Positions 23,908 through 31,229 of a stretch of 32,835 bases of DNA are shown here, in pieces. Position 1 is the stretch's first letter. Each line of letters begins with the position of its first letter. The notes below the pieces were generated by a model. The model was not told the DNA's origin. It searched no databases and saw only the letters and a list, made by a program, of their open reading frames with translations. Both the position numbers and the translations under genes were made by a program. The DNA is taken from assembly GCA_016286835.1 (NCBI GenBank), contig JAEEUD010000001.1, forward strand, positions 1-32,835, in the 5' to 3' direction. This DNA comes from Pyramidobacter sp. (GTDB lineage Bacteria; Synergistota; Synergistia; Synergistales; Dethiosulfovibrionaceae).

Positions 23908-25043
23908 TGGCTGAGATCAAATTCTGGCAGGGCAATGAAGCGCTTGCGTTCGGCGCGCTGGCGGCGGGCTGCCGTTTCTACGCCGGCTATCCCATCACGC
24001 CTTCGACCGAAATCATGGAGACGATGGCTGTTGAGCTTCCCAAGGTGGGCGGCGTCTTCCAGCAAATGGAAGACGAGCTTGGTGCATGCGGCTGTGCGAT
24101 CGGCGCTTCTATTGCCGGCGTCAAGTCGATGACTGCCAGCTCCGGCCCCGGTTTCACGCTGAAGCAGGAAAATCTCGGTCTGGCTTATGAGGCCGAGATC
24201 CCGCTTGTCGTCGTCGATGTCATGCGCGGCGGCCCTTCCACGGGACTTCCCACGCAGGGCGCGCAGCAGGACGTCATGCAGGCCCGCTGGGGTACGCACG
24301 GCGACCACGGCACGATCGCTCTGGCTCCCGCTTCAGTGACGGAGTGCTATGAGTTGGCCGTCGAGGCGTTCAACCTGGCTGAGCGTTTCCGTCAGCCCGT
24401 CCTCATCATGAGCGACGCTGAGATCGGTCACATGAGAGAGAAGTTCGTCGTGCCGGATGCTGCTAACCTGAAGATCGTCAACCGCAAGAAGCCGACGGTT
24501 GATCCTAAGGATTTCGTGCCTTATCAGGCTGATCCCGAGGACGACGTTCCGCCGATGGCCGGTTTTGGCGACGGCTACCGCTGGCACGTGACGGGCCTGA
24601 CCCACAACGACTGGGGATTCCCCACGACCAATCCCGAAGCCATTGACAAGAAGATGCGCCGCCTGATGCGCAAGGTCGATCGCTTCCGCGACGATATTGT
24701 CAAGTACGACACGGTCGAAGCCGAAGACGCCGAGATCCTTGTCGTTTCCTACGGTAGTGTCTCCCGTTCGAGCATCCGCGCCGTTCGCGACGCTCGTGCC
24801 CGCGGCATCAAGGTGGGGCATTTCCGTCCCATCACGCTGTGGCCCTTTGCGGATAAGGAACTTGAGAAGCTGGCCCGCCACGTCAAGACGATCATCGTTC
24901 CTGAACTGAACTGCGGACAGATGGTGCTTGAGGTGGAGCGCGCCGTTCACGGCAAGGCCCGCGTCGTGCCGCTGAGCCGCGTTGACGGCGAGCTGTTCCA
25001 GCCCACCGAGATTTTTGACAAGATCGTTGAGGAGGCGAAGTAA
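23907..25043 (+). CDS. korA: 2-oxoacid:ferredoxin oxidoreductase, alpha subunit (probably 2-oxoglutarate type)
   Basis: The alpha subunit carries the pyrimidine-binding and transketolase C-terminal-like domains of the thiamine-dependent enzyme that oxidatively decarboxylates 2-oxoacids with CoA and ferredoxin. The start ATG 23907 lies 8 bases after AGGAAGGG and gives 378 residues. The N-terminal motif YAGYPITPSTEIMETMA is diagnostic; TASSGPGFTLKQENLGLAYE and RGGPSTGLPTQGAQQDVMQA follow. The C-terminal domain includes VVSYGSVSRSSIRAVRDA. KOR and VOR (branched-chain) enzymes are very similar; I favour KOR from the beta subunit but cannot exclude another 2-oxoacid. Codons are unusually biased toward GGC, CGC and AAG, suggesting high expression. 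Confidence 0.9.
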   Translation: MAEIKFWQGNEALAFGALAAGCRFYAGYPITPSTEIMETMAVELPKVGGVFQQMEDELGACGCAIGASIAGVKSMTASSGPGFTLKQENLGLAYEAEIPLVVVDVMRGGPSTGLPTQGAQQDVMQARWGTHGDHGTIALAPASVTECYELAVEAFNLAERFRQPVLIMSDAEIGHMREKFVVPDAANLKIVNRKKPTVDPKDFVPYQADPEDDVPPMAGFGDGYRWHVTGLTHNDWGFPTTNPEAIDKKMRRLMRKVDRFRDDIVKYDTVEAEDAEILVVSYGSVSRSSIRAVRDARARGIKVGHFRPITLWPFADKELEKLARHVKTIIVPELNCGQMVLEVERAVHGKARVVPLSRVDGELFQPTEIFDKIVEEAK

Positions 25044-25045
25044 AG

Positions 25046-25864
25046 ATGCCCAGCAAAGAAGTTTTCGAGTGGATGCGGCCCCAGTTCTTCCCGCATATGT
25101 GGTGCCCCGGCTGCGGACATGGCATCATTCTGAACGCCTTGCTTCGCGCCGTCGTTGATCTTAAGCTTGATCCTACGCAGACCGTCTTCGCATCCGGTAT
25201 CGGCTGCTCCAGCCGCCTTCCCGGTTATGTCAACGCGAACACGCTGCACACCACGCATGGTCGTTCGCTGGCCTACGCCACCGGTATCAAGATGGCCAAG
25301 CCCCAGCTCACAGTCATCGACGTGATGGGCGACGGTGACTGCTCGGCTATCGGCGGAAACCACTTTATCCATGCCTGCCGCCGCAATATTGACATCACCG
25401 CCATCGTCATGAACAACAACATCTACGGCATGACCGGCGGTCAGATGTCGCCGACGACGCCCATCGGCGCTTATGCCAAAACGGCGCCCTACGGTGTGAC
25501 TGATCCTTCCTTCGACATCTGCAAGCTGGCTGCCGGCGCCGGCGCGACCTTTGTCGCCCGCACCTGCGTCGCCAACCCCCGCGATGTTGAAATGACCATC
25601 ACGAAGGCCATCAAGCATCACGGTTTCTCGGTTGTCGAAGTAGCCGGCTACTGCCACACTCAGTATGGCCGTTACAACAAACTGAAGACGCCCACCGTCA
25701 ACATCGACTTCCTGAAGCAGCACATCCTGCCGAAGGCGGTTGCTGACACCAAGACGCCCGAAGAGCTTCAGGGCAAGATCGTGACAGGCGTGTTCGTCGA
25801 TACGGAGCGCGCTGAGTACACCGATCAGTACAAGGCGCTCCTTGAGCGCGTCTGCGTCAAGTAG
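25046..25864 (+). CDS. korB: 2-oxoacid:ferredoxin oxidoreductase, beta (TPP-binding) subunit
   Basis: This subunit binds thiamine diphosphate and a [4Fe-4S] cluster. The 272-residue protein has the motif WCPGCGHG (Cys20 and Cys23) and GIGCSSRLPGYVNANTLHT with Cys54. The thiamine-diphosphate motif runs from GDGD (95-98) to NNNIYGMTGGQ (123-133). A further Cys lies in VAGYCHTQYG. The segment PGYVNANTLHTTHGRSLAYA and the GGQ-S-PTTP loop resemble 2-oxoglutarate enzymes. The start ATG 25046 is 2 bases after the korA stop, behind GAGGAGG, so the genes are co-translated. In amino-acid fermenters this enzyme yields acyl-CoA and reduced ferredoxin. Confidence 0.92.
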   Translation: MPSKEVFEWMRPQFFPHMWCPGCGHGIILNALLRAVVDLKLDPTQTVFASGIGCSSRLPGYVNANTLHTTHGRSLAYATGIKMAKPQLTVIDVMGDGDCSAIGGNHFIHACRRNIDITAIVMNNNIYGMTGGQMSPTTPIGAYAKTAPYGVTDPSFDICKLAAGAGATFVARTCVANPRDVEMTITKAIKHHGFSVVEVAGYCHTQYGRYNKLKTPTVNIDFLKQHILPKAVADTKTPEELQGKIVTGVFVDTERAEYTDQYKALLERVCVK

Positions 25865-25876
25865 GAGGGAATCGTC

Positions 25877-26443
25877 ATGTCGAAACGTTTTGAAATCTGC
25901 CTTGCCGGTTCCGGCGGTCAGGGCGTCATCACCGCTGCCGTTATGGCAGGTGAAGCCGCTTCTATTTTCTGCGATAATCTTTATGCCGTCCAGACCCAGA
26001 GTTACGGCCCCGCTGCCCGTGGCGGCTCGGCCAAGGCCGAAGTTGTCATCTCCGACGAGCCGATCGACTATCCCAAGCCGGTCGCTCCGGATCTGATGAT
26101 TTGCCTTACCGGCGACGCCGCAGCGAAGTACGCTCGCGATGTTAAGGCCGGCGGCCGCTTGGTTCTTGACAGTTTCTCCGTCCAGGAAGTGCCGAACGTC
26201 GAGGCCAACATCTACCAGCTGCCGCTGATTGAGACGGCCCGCAACAAGGTCGGCAACGAGATCGTGACCAACATGGTCGCTCTCGGTATGGTCGCGCGCG
26301 TGCTTGAGCTTGAGGACGTCATGCAGCCCGAAGCAATGCGTAAGGCGATGCTTGACCGCGTTCCCAAGGGCACGGAAGAGCTGAACAAGAAGGCCTTTGA
26401 AGAAGGTTACAATATGTTCAAGGATACGCCTGCTCATATCTAA
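25877..26443 (+). CDS. korC: 2-oxoacid:ferredoxin oxidoreductase, gamma subunit
   Basis: The gamma subunit completes the four-subunit complex. The 188-residue protein opens with ICLAGSGGQGVITAAVMAGE, followed by QTQSYGPAARGGSAKAEVVI, both family signatures. The start ATG 25877 follows AGGAGGGA and lies 12 bases after the korB stop. The order delta-alpha-beta-gamma is a known arrangement for KOR-type operons. A long terminator closes the operon 16 bases after its stop. Confidence 0.94.
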   Translation: MSKRFEICLAGSGGQGVITAAVMAGEAASIFCDNLYAVQTQSYGPAARGGSAKAEVVISDEPIDYPKPVAPDLMICLTGDAAAKYARDVKAGGRLVLDSFSVQEVPNVEANIYQLPLIETARNKVGNEIVTNMVALGMVARVLELEDVMQPEAMRKAMLDRVPKGTEELNKKAFEEGYNMFKDTPAHI

Positions 26444-26459
26444 TAATTGCATTTAACAC

Positions 26460-26497
26460 AGAATCCCGTTCTCTATGTGGAGAGCGGGATTCTTTTT
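26460..26497 (+). terminator. Rho-independent terminator of the kor operon
   Basis: A 15-bp stem (26460-26474 with 26479-26493, two G-T pairs, 4-base loop) runs into a stretch of five T at 26493-26497. It lies right after korC and before the promoter of the next gene. Confidence 0.92.
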
Positions 26498-26516
26498 ATG
26501 AAAACGGAGTCTGTGA

Positions 26517-26525
26517 TGATATAAT
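26517..26525 (+). promoter_or_regulatory. Extended -10 promoter of the RNA methyltransferase gene
   Basis: TGATATAAT gives a perfect TATAAT (26520-26525) with the upstream TGn extension. No good -35 is present at the proper distance, which is usual for extended -10 promoters. The predicted start near 26532 is 26 bases before the ATG. Confidence 0.65.
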
Positions 26526-26557
26526 ACAAAGGAATCGAACGTACGGGAGGAATGGTG

Positions 26558-27898
26558 ATGGAACAAGTATTTGTCGACAGGGTAAATTCCGCCGGACAGG
26601 GGATCGGCAGGGTGAATGACGGACGTACGATCTTTATTGAAGGCGCGTTGCCCGGAGAACACGTTATTGCTGCTGTGCAGCAGGAGAAAAAGAATTATAT
26701 TAAGGCTCGTGTCGAGCGTGTGATTGAGGCAAATTCCCAACGGCGTGAGCCTCCTTGCAAGTGGTATCGCTCTTGCGGCGGCTGTCAGCTCCAGCATGCG
26801 GATTATGAATTGCAGTGCAGGATTAAATCCATGCTCACCTCGGATGCACTGCGCAGGATCGGCGGATTTGATCTTGACGGTGAAATTCCTTGCGTGCCGT
26901 CGAAGAACGAATGGCGTTATCGTAATAAAGCGTCGTTTCCTGTTCGTTCGCGTGGGACAAATGGGACGATCGGTTTTTTTAAAAACGGTTCGCACGAAAT
27001 TGTCCCGATCGACCGCTGTCCTGTCATCGGCGACAGAGCGAATAAAATGTACGCTACCATTAAGTACATGATTGAACACGGACAGTTCTGCTGCTACGAT
27101 GAAAAGAAAAACATCGGCTGGCTGCGACACGTGATCATCCGCAGTGCGCGGGATTGTGAAGAGTTGCTTCTTGTGCTTGTCGTTGCGGCTAAACCGCAGG
27201 GAGAGGCTCTGTCGTCCCTTGAAGACCTTTATGACCATTTGAAAGCGTCGTTTCCCGAACTGCGAGGATTGGTCCTGAACATCAATCCGGACGAGGGCAA
27301 TGTGATCGTCGGAAAGGAGACAATGCTCGTCAAAGGCGAGGATCTCCTGACAGAACGTCTTGGCCGCTATGAGCTGGATTATGACGGCACATCATTCTTC
27401 CAGGCCAATGCGGCTCAGGCGTCGGAGATGTTTGAATATGCGGCTTCGCTCGTTGAAGGTCAGAACTTACTTGAACTTTATTGCGGCGTCGGCGCGCTGA
27501 CCGTTTTTCTGGCGCGGAAAGCCGCGCATATCAAGGCAGTAGAGATTTGGCCTTCGGCAGTTGAACTGGCCCGCAAAAACGGTAAGTTCAACGTGATCGA
27601 AGATCTTGAAGTCCTTGAGGGGGCAGCCGAAAGACTTGACCTGCCTGAATTGCTGAAAGGCATCGACTGCGTCGTTGTCGATCCGCCGCGAACCGGCTGT
27701 GAAAAAAGCGTGATCGAAGCGATCGCATCCAGCACCGTTAAGCGCGTCCTGTATGTGTCATGTAATCCCGCTACGCTCGCCCGCGACGCAGCCTTGCTGC
27801 GCGACGCAGGTTTCATGCTCGATACGAAGAGCCTGAAAGTCTTCGACATGTTTCCGCAGACTTGCCATGTCGAGACGGTAGCACTCCTGATGCGGTGA
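26558..27898 (+). CDS. rlmD: 23S rRNA (uracil-5-)-methyltransferase RlmD / TrmA family
   Basis: These enzymes methylate C5 of a uridine in 23S rRNA (RlmD, RlmC) or tRNA. The start is ATG 26558, 7 bases after GGGAGG (26545-26550); ATG 26552 and GTG 26555 are too close. The protein has 446 residues. A TRAM domain (about 1-58) is followed by an iron-sulfur motif with Cys67, Cys73 and Cys76 and probably Cys154. The methyltransferase domain has LLELYCGVGALTVFLA for SAM binding, VVDPPRTGCEK, and the catalytic Cys in VSCNPATLARD. The iron-sulfur cysteines point to RlmD/RlmC-type rather than TrmA. It is a single-gene unit between the kor terminator and tRNA-Gly. Confidence 0.9.
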   Translation: MEQVFVDRVNSAGQGIGRVNDGRTIFIEGALPGEHVIAAVQQEKKNYIKARVERVIEANSQRREPPCKWYRSCGGCQLQHADYELQCRIKSMLTSDALRRIGGFDLDGEIPCVPSKNEWRYRNKASFPVRSRGTNGTIGFFKNGSHEIVPIDRCPVIGDRANKMYATIKYMIEHGQFCCYDEKKNIGWLRHVIIRSARDCEELLLVLVVAAKPQGEALSSLEDLYDHLKASFPELRGLVLNINPDEGNVIVGKETMLVKGEDLLTERLGRYELDYDGTSFFQANAAQASEMFEYAASLVEGQNLLELYCGVGALTVFLARKAAHIKAVEIWPSAVELARKNGKFNVIEDLEVLEGAAERLDLPELLKGIDCVVVDPPRTGCEKSVIEAIASSTVKRVLYVSCNPATLARDAALLRDAGFMLDTKSLKVFDMFPQTCHVETVALLMR

Positions 27899-28000
27899 GT
27901 TTCTCGTGGTGCAAGTAAATAGAGTATATGCTGGTTGTCAGAAAATGTCGTTTTTGCTTTGGAACGACGGTAAGCATTGAAAGTTCATTCTGTCGGCCTC

Positions 28001-28029
28001 TTGCACAAAAAAACAGTCGGGCGTATAAT
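28001..28029 (+). promoter_or_regulatory. Sigma70 promoter of tRNA-Gly
   Basis: TTGCAC (28001-28006) and a perfect TATAAT (28024-28029) are spaced by 17 bases. The start near 28036 would be about 5 bases before the mature tRNA. Confidence 0.9.
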
Positions 28030-28040
28030 ACTTACGTTTT

Positions 28041-28116
28041 GCGGGTGTAGCTCAGTTGGTAGAGCATCAGCTTCCCAAGCTGAGGGTCGCGGGTTCGAGC
28101 CTCGTCACCCGCTCCA
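28041..28116 (+). tRNA. tRNA-Gly (anticodon CCC)
   Basis: A 76-nt cloverleaf: acceptor GCGGGTG/CACCCGC, D arm GCTCAGTTGGTAGAGC, anticodon stem TCAGC/GCTGA around loop TTCCCAA (anticodon CCC), T arm with GGTTCGAGCC. The discriminator is U, the normal identity base for bacterial tRNA-Gly. The 3' CCA is encoded. Confidence 0.96.
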
Positions 28117-28139
28117 ATTTATGATTAAACCCATTTTTG

Positions 28140-28187
28140 AATCGGCGCAAAGCCCTGAAATTACAGGCTTTGCGCCGATTTTGTTTT
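28140..28187 (+). terminator. Rho-independent terminator of tRNA-Gly
   Basis: A perfect 15-bp stem (28140-28154 with 28166-28180, 11-base loop) is followed by TTTTGTTTT. An upstream run of T at 28134-28138 lacks the mirror-image A-tract, so it is mainly a plus-strand terminator. Confidence 0.92.
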
Positions 28188-28649
28188 AATGTATAATGCT
28201 ATTTTTACCTCTTAAAATTACAGATCAGTACTCCGAATACGAACTATATGAGTTAGCTTAATCAGAATAGATGACGGCCTTAATGGTATTCTTGTTGTTC
28301 GTATCCAAGTATATGACATATTGGATGTCCTGTGTTAGTTCTTGAACATAGTATTAAAAACAATAGATTCTATTTAACCTTTGTGGTAAAATATAAAATA
28401 ATACGATAGGGAGTAAGATAACAGGAGAATAATAGATAGTAGTGCCTGCTATGAGCTGATGATCTTACACCGCCCGCGCAAGAACTGTCCTTGCTAATAA
28501 ACATGTGCTTATCCATACGGATAGAGCTAACGTAATAGTCTTTACCAATTTGAACTGGCCTGCGTGCGAGACGACGAAACGGCACTCGCCATGGCGAAGC
28601 CTGCCTATCGGAGTTATCTTCAAAAATCAGCCGTGCTGGAGGTCAGACG
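28188..28649 (+). other. AT-rich gap without a convincing gene
   Basis: The first 380 bases are clearly richer in A+T than the rest of the window and contain many stops in all frames. I see no open frame with a ribosome binding site. A short minus-strand stretch (about 28258-28345) reads like the C-terminus of a protein, containing DIQYVIYLDTNNKNTIKAVI and a stop, but has an in-frame stop just upstream and no start, so it may be a gene remnant. A TATAAT at 28192-28197 has no good -35. The gap separates the housekeeping genes from the secreted-protein cluster. Confidence 0.6.
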
Positions 28650-28805
28650 ATGAACGTTCAGAGCTTGGCAAAGCGTTTGGTGTTTGCGGTAATCCTGATG
28701 GCCGTGACTGCTGTGATCATCTATTACGGAGCCGTCTGGCTGTTGATCCGGCGGGTGGCTGCGATGCCCGACAGTCCGCCTCCGGCGGTAAGACCTATCA
28801 GGTAA
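28650..28805 (+). CDS. Small single-pass membrane protein (51 residues)
   Basis: I do not recognise this protein. It starts at ATG 28650, 8 bases after GGAGG (28638-28642 region), and reads through 51 codons to TAA. One strongly hydrophobic helix covers about residues 10-33 (from VFAVILMAV to WLLI), followed by the positive stop-transfer RR and a short Pro-rich tail (MPDSPPPAVRPIR). The positive residues flank the helix on both sides, so the orientation is unclear. It ends 45 bases before the first secreted-protein gene; a small hairpin lies between them. A good ribosome binding site and a coherent membrane segment support a real gene. Confidence 0.6.
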   Translation: MNVQSLAKRLVFAVILMAVTAVIIYYGAVWLLIRRVAAMPDSPPPAVRPIR

Positions 28806-28808
28806 ACA

Positions 28809-28828
28809 CGGCGAAAAGAGTTTCGCCG
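28809..28828 (+). other. Intergenic hairpin without a T-tract
   Basis: CGGCGAAA and TTTCGCCG form a perfect 8-bp stem with the 4-base loop AGAG. It is followed by GACAAAAAAGGG rather than T residues, so it is not a standard terminator. It could stabilise the mRNA 3' of the small membrane gene or be a processing site. Confidence 0.5.
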
Positions 28829-28850
28829 GACAAAAAAGGGAGTGAACACT

Positions 28851-29588
28851 ATGAAAAAGTTGGCATGTCTGTGTGCGCTGATGATGCTGTTCGGCGCATC
28901 GGTGGTCTGGGCCGCCGAAGGGGAGTATATCGTTAGGGGTGATAAGGTCTATCGTGTGCAGGACGGCAAAGAACGGCTACTTGAAGACGAAGTTGTCTTT
29001 CGGGCCGAGACCGACGCGGGGAAGTGGGCGTGGGTCCTTGTAGATCCCGAGCTGTCCGAGGGTGTGAAGGGCAGCGAAAGCGGCGTCTATTTCTTCCGTG
29101 GCGAGGAGGACGCGCCGGCAAGCTTTTTACCCATGAAAAACGCCGGTGAATGTATGATGGAATTCTCTCCCTCGGGCGAGAAGCTGTTGATCTGCTGCGG
29201 CGATGAGGCCAGACAGGACCTTGGTTATTACGTCCTTGACGATGCTGGCAAAGGTTGGGTCAGAAAAGCCTCGTTCGTTTCAGCGGGACATGCCTTTTGG
29301 GTTGATCCGCACCGTTTTGTTTTTACGGCGATCGACACGGAAAAAGGTCCGCGCACCAAAGCCGGGGACGATTGGTGGTGTTCTCCGTCCCTCTACGATA
29401 CCCTGGAGAAAGAGTTGACCGTCATCATAAAAGCGACGTCGACGAAGAACTATTTCATCGGCGGCTGTGACGATGAGGGCGGCTCGCTCGACATTAATGA
29501 AAGTTCCGTGAAGAACCCCAAAGACTGGGGCAACGAAAACAAGATCAAATACAAGGAACTTACTGTCCCTATTCCGGCAGCGGGGTAG
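28851..29588 (+). CDS. Secreted protein of unknown family, paralogue of the 30414 gene
   Basis: The start is ATG 28851, 8 bases after GGGAG, giving 245 residues; an in-frame GTG at 28842 overlaps that site. Residues 1-21 form a signal peptide with a probable cut after VWA. The mature protein aligns end to end with the product at 30414. Shared segments include GEY..(K/R)GD.VYR, LLED, TDAG.WAW, FFRG, FLPM, FSPSG.K, EKASF-like (RKASF here), FW.DP.RF.F, KGPR, WWC and TKNY. Short beta-strand-like repeats such as FSPSGEKLLI and DPHRFVFTAID recall beta-propeller blades, but only weakly. I cannot assign a function. It lies 45 bases after the small membrane gene. Confidence 0.85.
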   Translation: MKKLACLCALMMLFGASVVWAAEGEYIVRGDKVYRVQDGKERLLEDEVVFRAETDAGKWAWVLVDPELSEGVKGSESGVYFFRGEEDAPASFLPMKNAGECMMEFSPSGEKLLICCGDEARQDLGYYVLDDAGKGWVRKASFVSAGHAFWVDPHRFVFTAIDTEKGPRTKAGDDWWCSPSLYDTLEKELTVIIKATSTKNYFIGGCDDEGGSLDINESSVKNPKDWGNENKIKYKELTVPIPAAG

Positions 29589-29607
29589 AGCTATGCCTAC
29601 GGGCTGT

Positions 29608-29635
29608 ATGACAGACGGCAACAAGTGTTTATAGT
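29608..29635 (+). promoter_or_regulatory. Possible promoter before the 29667 gene
   Basis: ATGACA (29608-29613) and TATAGT (29630-29635) are spaced by 16 bases in the 78-base gap between two secreted-protein genes. Both boxes deviate from consensus, so this is only a candidate. Confidence 0.35.
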
Positions 29636-29666
29636 AGTATTAAAATAACGAAAGAAGGCGATCTCG

Positions 29667-30401
29667 ATGTTATTGAAGAGGATGTTGGGGACTTGTGCAG
29701 CGCTCATCCTATGCGCTGCCGGGAACGCGTTCGCATTTACAGAGGCGGAAAAAAATGAGCTGCTGCAAAACGCGGACTATCGCGAGAACTGTGAGCGGTA
29801 TCAGGAATTCATTGAACGGGCTAAGACTGTGCTGACCCCGGAGGATCTTATCATTTTTGAGAAACGGGAGAACGAGTGGCTTTACGGCGGCGCCTACGAC
29901 GAGGCGGCGAAAGGGGCCTTAGCTGACGGGTACAGCAAACCCGTCGCCTACGCCTCGATGCTGGAGATGCATATGGACGAAGCGGGAATGATTTTCGACA
30001 ACGCGGACATCATTCGCCAGAGCGACGGGGTGTCCGGCCTGTACCTCTTGAAAAAAGGCACTCTCAGGGGTGAACTGCAGGTCAGTTCTGCAGAGGAAGG
30101 CGAGTATGCAGTGCGGCTGATGCTCTCTGTCGACGGTGAGCCGATGGGGTTCTTTGAAGGCTCGGGCAAGCCCGACGGGAAAACGTTAGAGGCGACGGGA
30201 GACCTGCTTGTTGAGGAATACGATTCTGAGAAGGACTCCGCAGCCGTGACGCTGAAGTTTGACGATGCGGGCGCCACCGCCGTCACCACAGAGAAGTTCA
30301 AGCGTGACAGCCTGGAGAAAAAGTGGATGGCCGAGGGGATCATCTTTGACGGGACCTACGTGCGGCAGAAGTCCGTCTTTATGGATGCCGCTTCCGATTA
30401 G
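29667..30401 (+). CDS. Secreted two-domain protein with LprI-like N-terminal module
   Basis: The 244-residue protein starts at ATG 29667, 8 bases after AGAAGG. A signal peptide ends near AFA (21-23). Residues 24-110 are helical and carry the pattern of the LprI/DUF1311 family, with VLTPEDLIIFEKRENEWLYG resembling the family's 'L...QR.W...RD' helix; the usual cysteines are missing. The same module occurs at the N-terminus of the 31814 product. Residues 115-235 are beta-rich (GLYLLKKGTLRGELQV...GDLLVEEYD...FDGTYVRQ), similar in layout to the barrel that often follows LprI modules. LprI relatives include lysozyme inhibitors, but that activity is not established here. The stop codon overlaps the ribosome binding site of the next gene. 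Confidence 0.82.
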   Translation: MLLKRMLGTCAALILCAAGNAFAFTEAEKNELLQNADYRENCERYQEFIERAKTVLTPEDLIIFEKRENEWLYGGAYDEAAKGALADGYSKPVAYASMLEMHMDEAGMIFDNADIIRQSDGVSGLYLLKKGTLRGELQVSSAEEGEYAVRLMLSVDGEPMGFFEGSGKPDGKTLEATGDLLVEEYDSEKDSAAVTLKFDDAGATAVTTEKFKRDSLEKKWMAEGIIFDGTYVRQKSVFMDAASD

Positions 30402-30413
30402 GAGGTACGGAGG

Positions 30414-31160
30414 ATGAAGTTCAAACGTACGTTTTTAGCGGCGTTGCTGGTCTTTGTGATTGGGGCAGGCGTAGCGCCGGCGGCCACGGGAGAGTACGTC
30501 CTCAAAGGCGATCAGGTCTACAGGACGGTCAAGGGCAAGATGAAGCTGCTGGAGGACGTCGGCATCGAGAGGGCGGATACGGATGCCGGCCCCTGGGCCT
30601 GGTTTTTGGCGGACCCTGAGGCGCCCGGGCTGAAGGGCACAAAACTCGGTCTCAGGTTCTTCCGCGGCAAGGAGGGGAAGCCGGCGGGGTTCCTGCCCAT
30701 GGAAGAGGGAGCAGCCTCCTTCTGCAGCCTGACGTTCTCCCCTTCGGGCGACAAGATGCTGGTGAGCTGGGGCGGGCTGCCTGTCAAACACCTGTCCCTA
30801 TACTTCATCGACAGGAATAAGGGATTTGTTGAAAAAGCCTCGTTTGAAACGGCAGAGCCGCCCTTCTGGATTGATCCTAATCGGTTCGCATTCAGTACCG
30901 TTGATTCTGACAAGGGCCCCCGCGTTGAGGGGATGTTCGACCTGTGGTGGTGCTCCATTCAGCTCTACGATTGCGAGACGGGTAAGACGACCCTCATCAG
31001 GGAAGCAACTGCGACCAAAAACTACGCTCTCAACGGCTACGACCGTGCGAAGTGCGCGCTGGACATCACCGAGAGCTTCGTGAAGAACGCGAAGGACTGG
31101 GAGGACGAGGACAAAATCGACGACAAGGAACTCTCGCTCCCTGTCCCTGCAGCACGTTAG
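30414..31160 (+). CDS. Secreted protein of unknown family, paralogue of the 28851 gene
   Basis: The 248-residue protein starts at ATG 30414, 8 bases after GGAGG (30401-30405), which includes the last base of the preceding stop. A signal peptide is likely cut after APA (21-23). The mature sequence is about the same length as the 28851 product and aligns throughout, roughly four to five residues in ten identical by eye. Conserved features include TDAGPWAW, RFFRGKEG, FSPSGDKML, PPFWIDPNRFAF, DKGPR, WWCSIQLYD, ATATKNYALNGYD and VKNAKDW. AGG is used for 5 of its 11 Arg codons, unlike most core genes here, which favour CGT/CGC. No function can be given. Confidence 0.86.
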   Translation: MKFKRTFLAALLVFVIGAGVAPAATGEYVLKGDQVYRTVKGKMKLLEDVGIERADTDAGPWAWFLADPEAPGLKGTKLGLRFFRGKEGKPAGFLPMEEGAASFCSLTFSPSGDKMLVSWGGLPVKHLSLYFIDRNKGFVEKASFETAEPPFWIDPNRFAFSTVDSDKGPRVEGMFDLWWCSIQLYDCETGKTTLIREATATKNYALNGYDRAKCALDITESFVKNAKDWEDEDKIDDKELSLPVPAAR

Positions 31161-31229
31161 TGAAGTTTAGGGATGACTCATCGTGGAACCAGTTCCAAGG
31201 TAAACTGTTTATATGAGGAGGTGCTTGTG

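Noticed and set aside
24947..26452. Minus-strand open frame of about 500 codons opposite korA, korB and korC
   Set aside because: It arises from the strong codon bias of the kor genes; it crosses three gene boundaries and the terminator side has no start signals.
27931..27982. Possible terminator after rlmD (GTCGTT...AACGAC)
   Set aside because: The stem is only 6 bp with a 10-base loop and no T-tract.
28370..28585. Minus-strand open frame of 71 codons in the AT-rich gap
   Set aside because: Its start is a GTG with no ribosome binding site and the peptide shows no coherent domain pattern.
28851..28920. Lipoprotein signal peptides in the accessory proteins
   Set aside because: Cys residues occur in the hydrophobic stretches of several products, but none is in a proper L-[AS]-[GA]-C lipobox; signal peptidase I cleavage fits better.
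28505..28936. Plus-strand open frame of 143 codons overlapping the small membrane gene
   Set aside because: It runs out of frame through both the 28650 and 28851 genes, which have better ribosome binding sites and sensible proteins.
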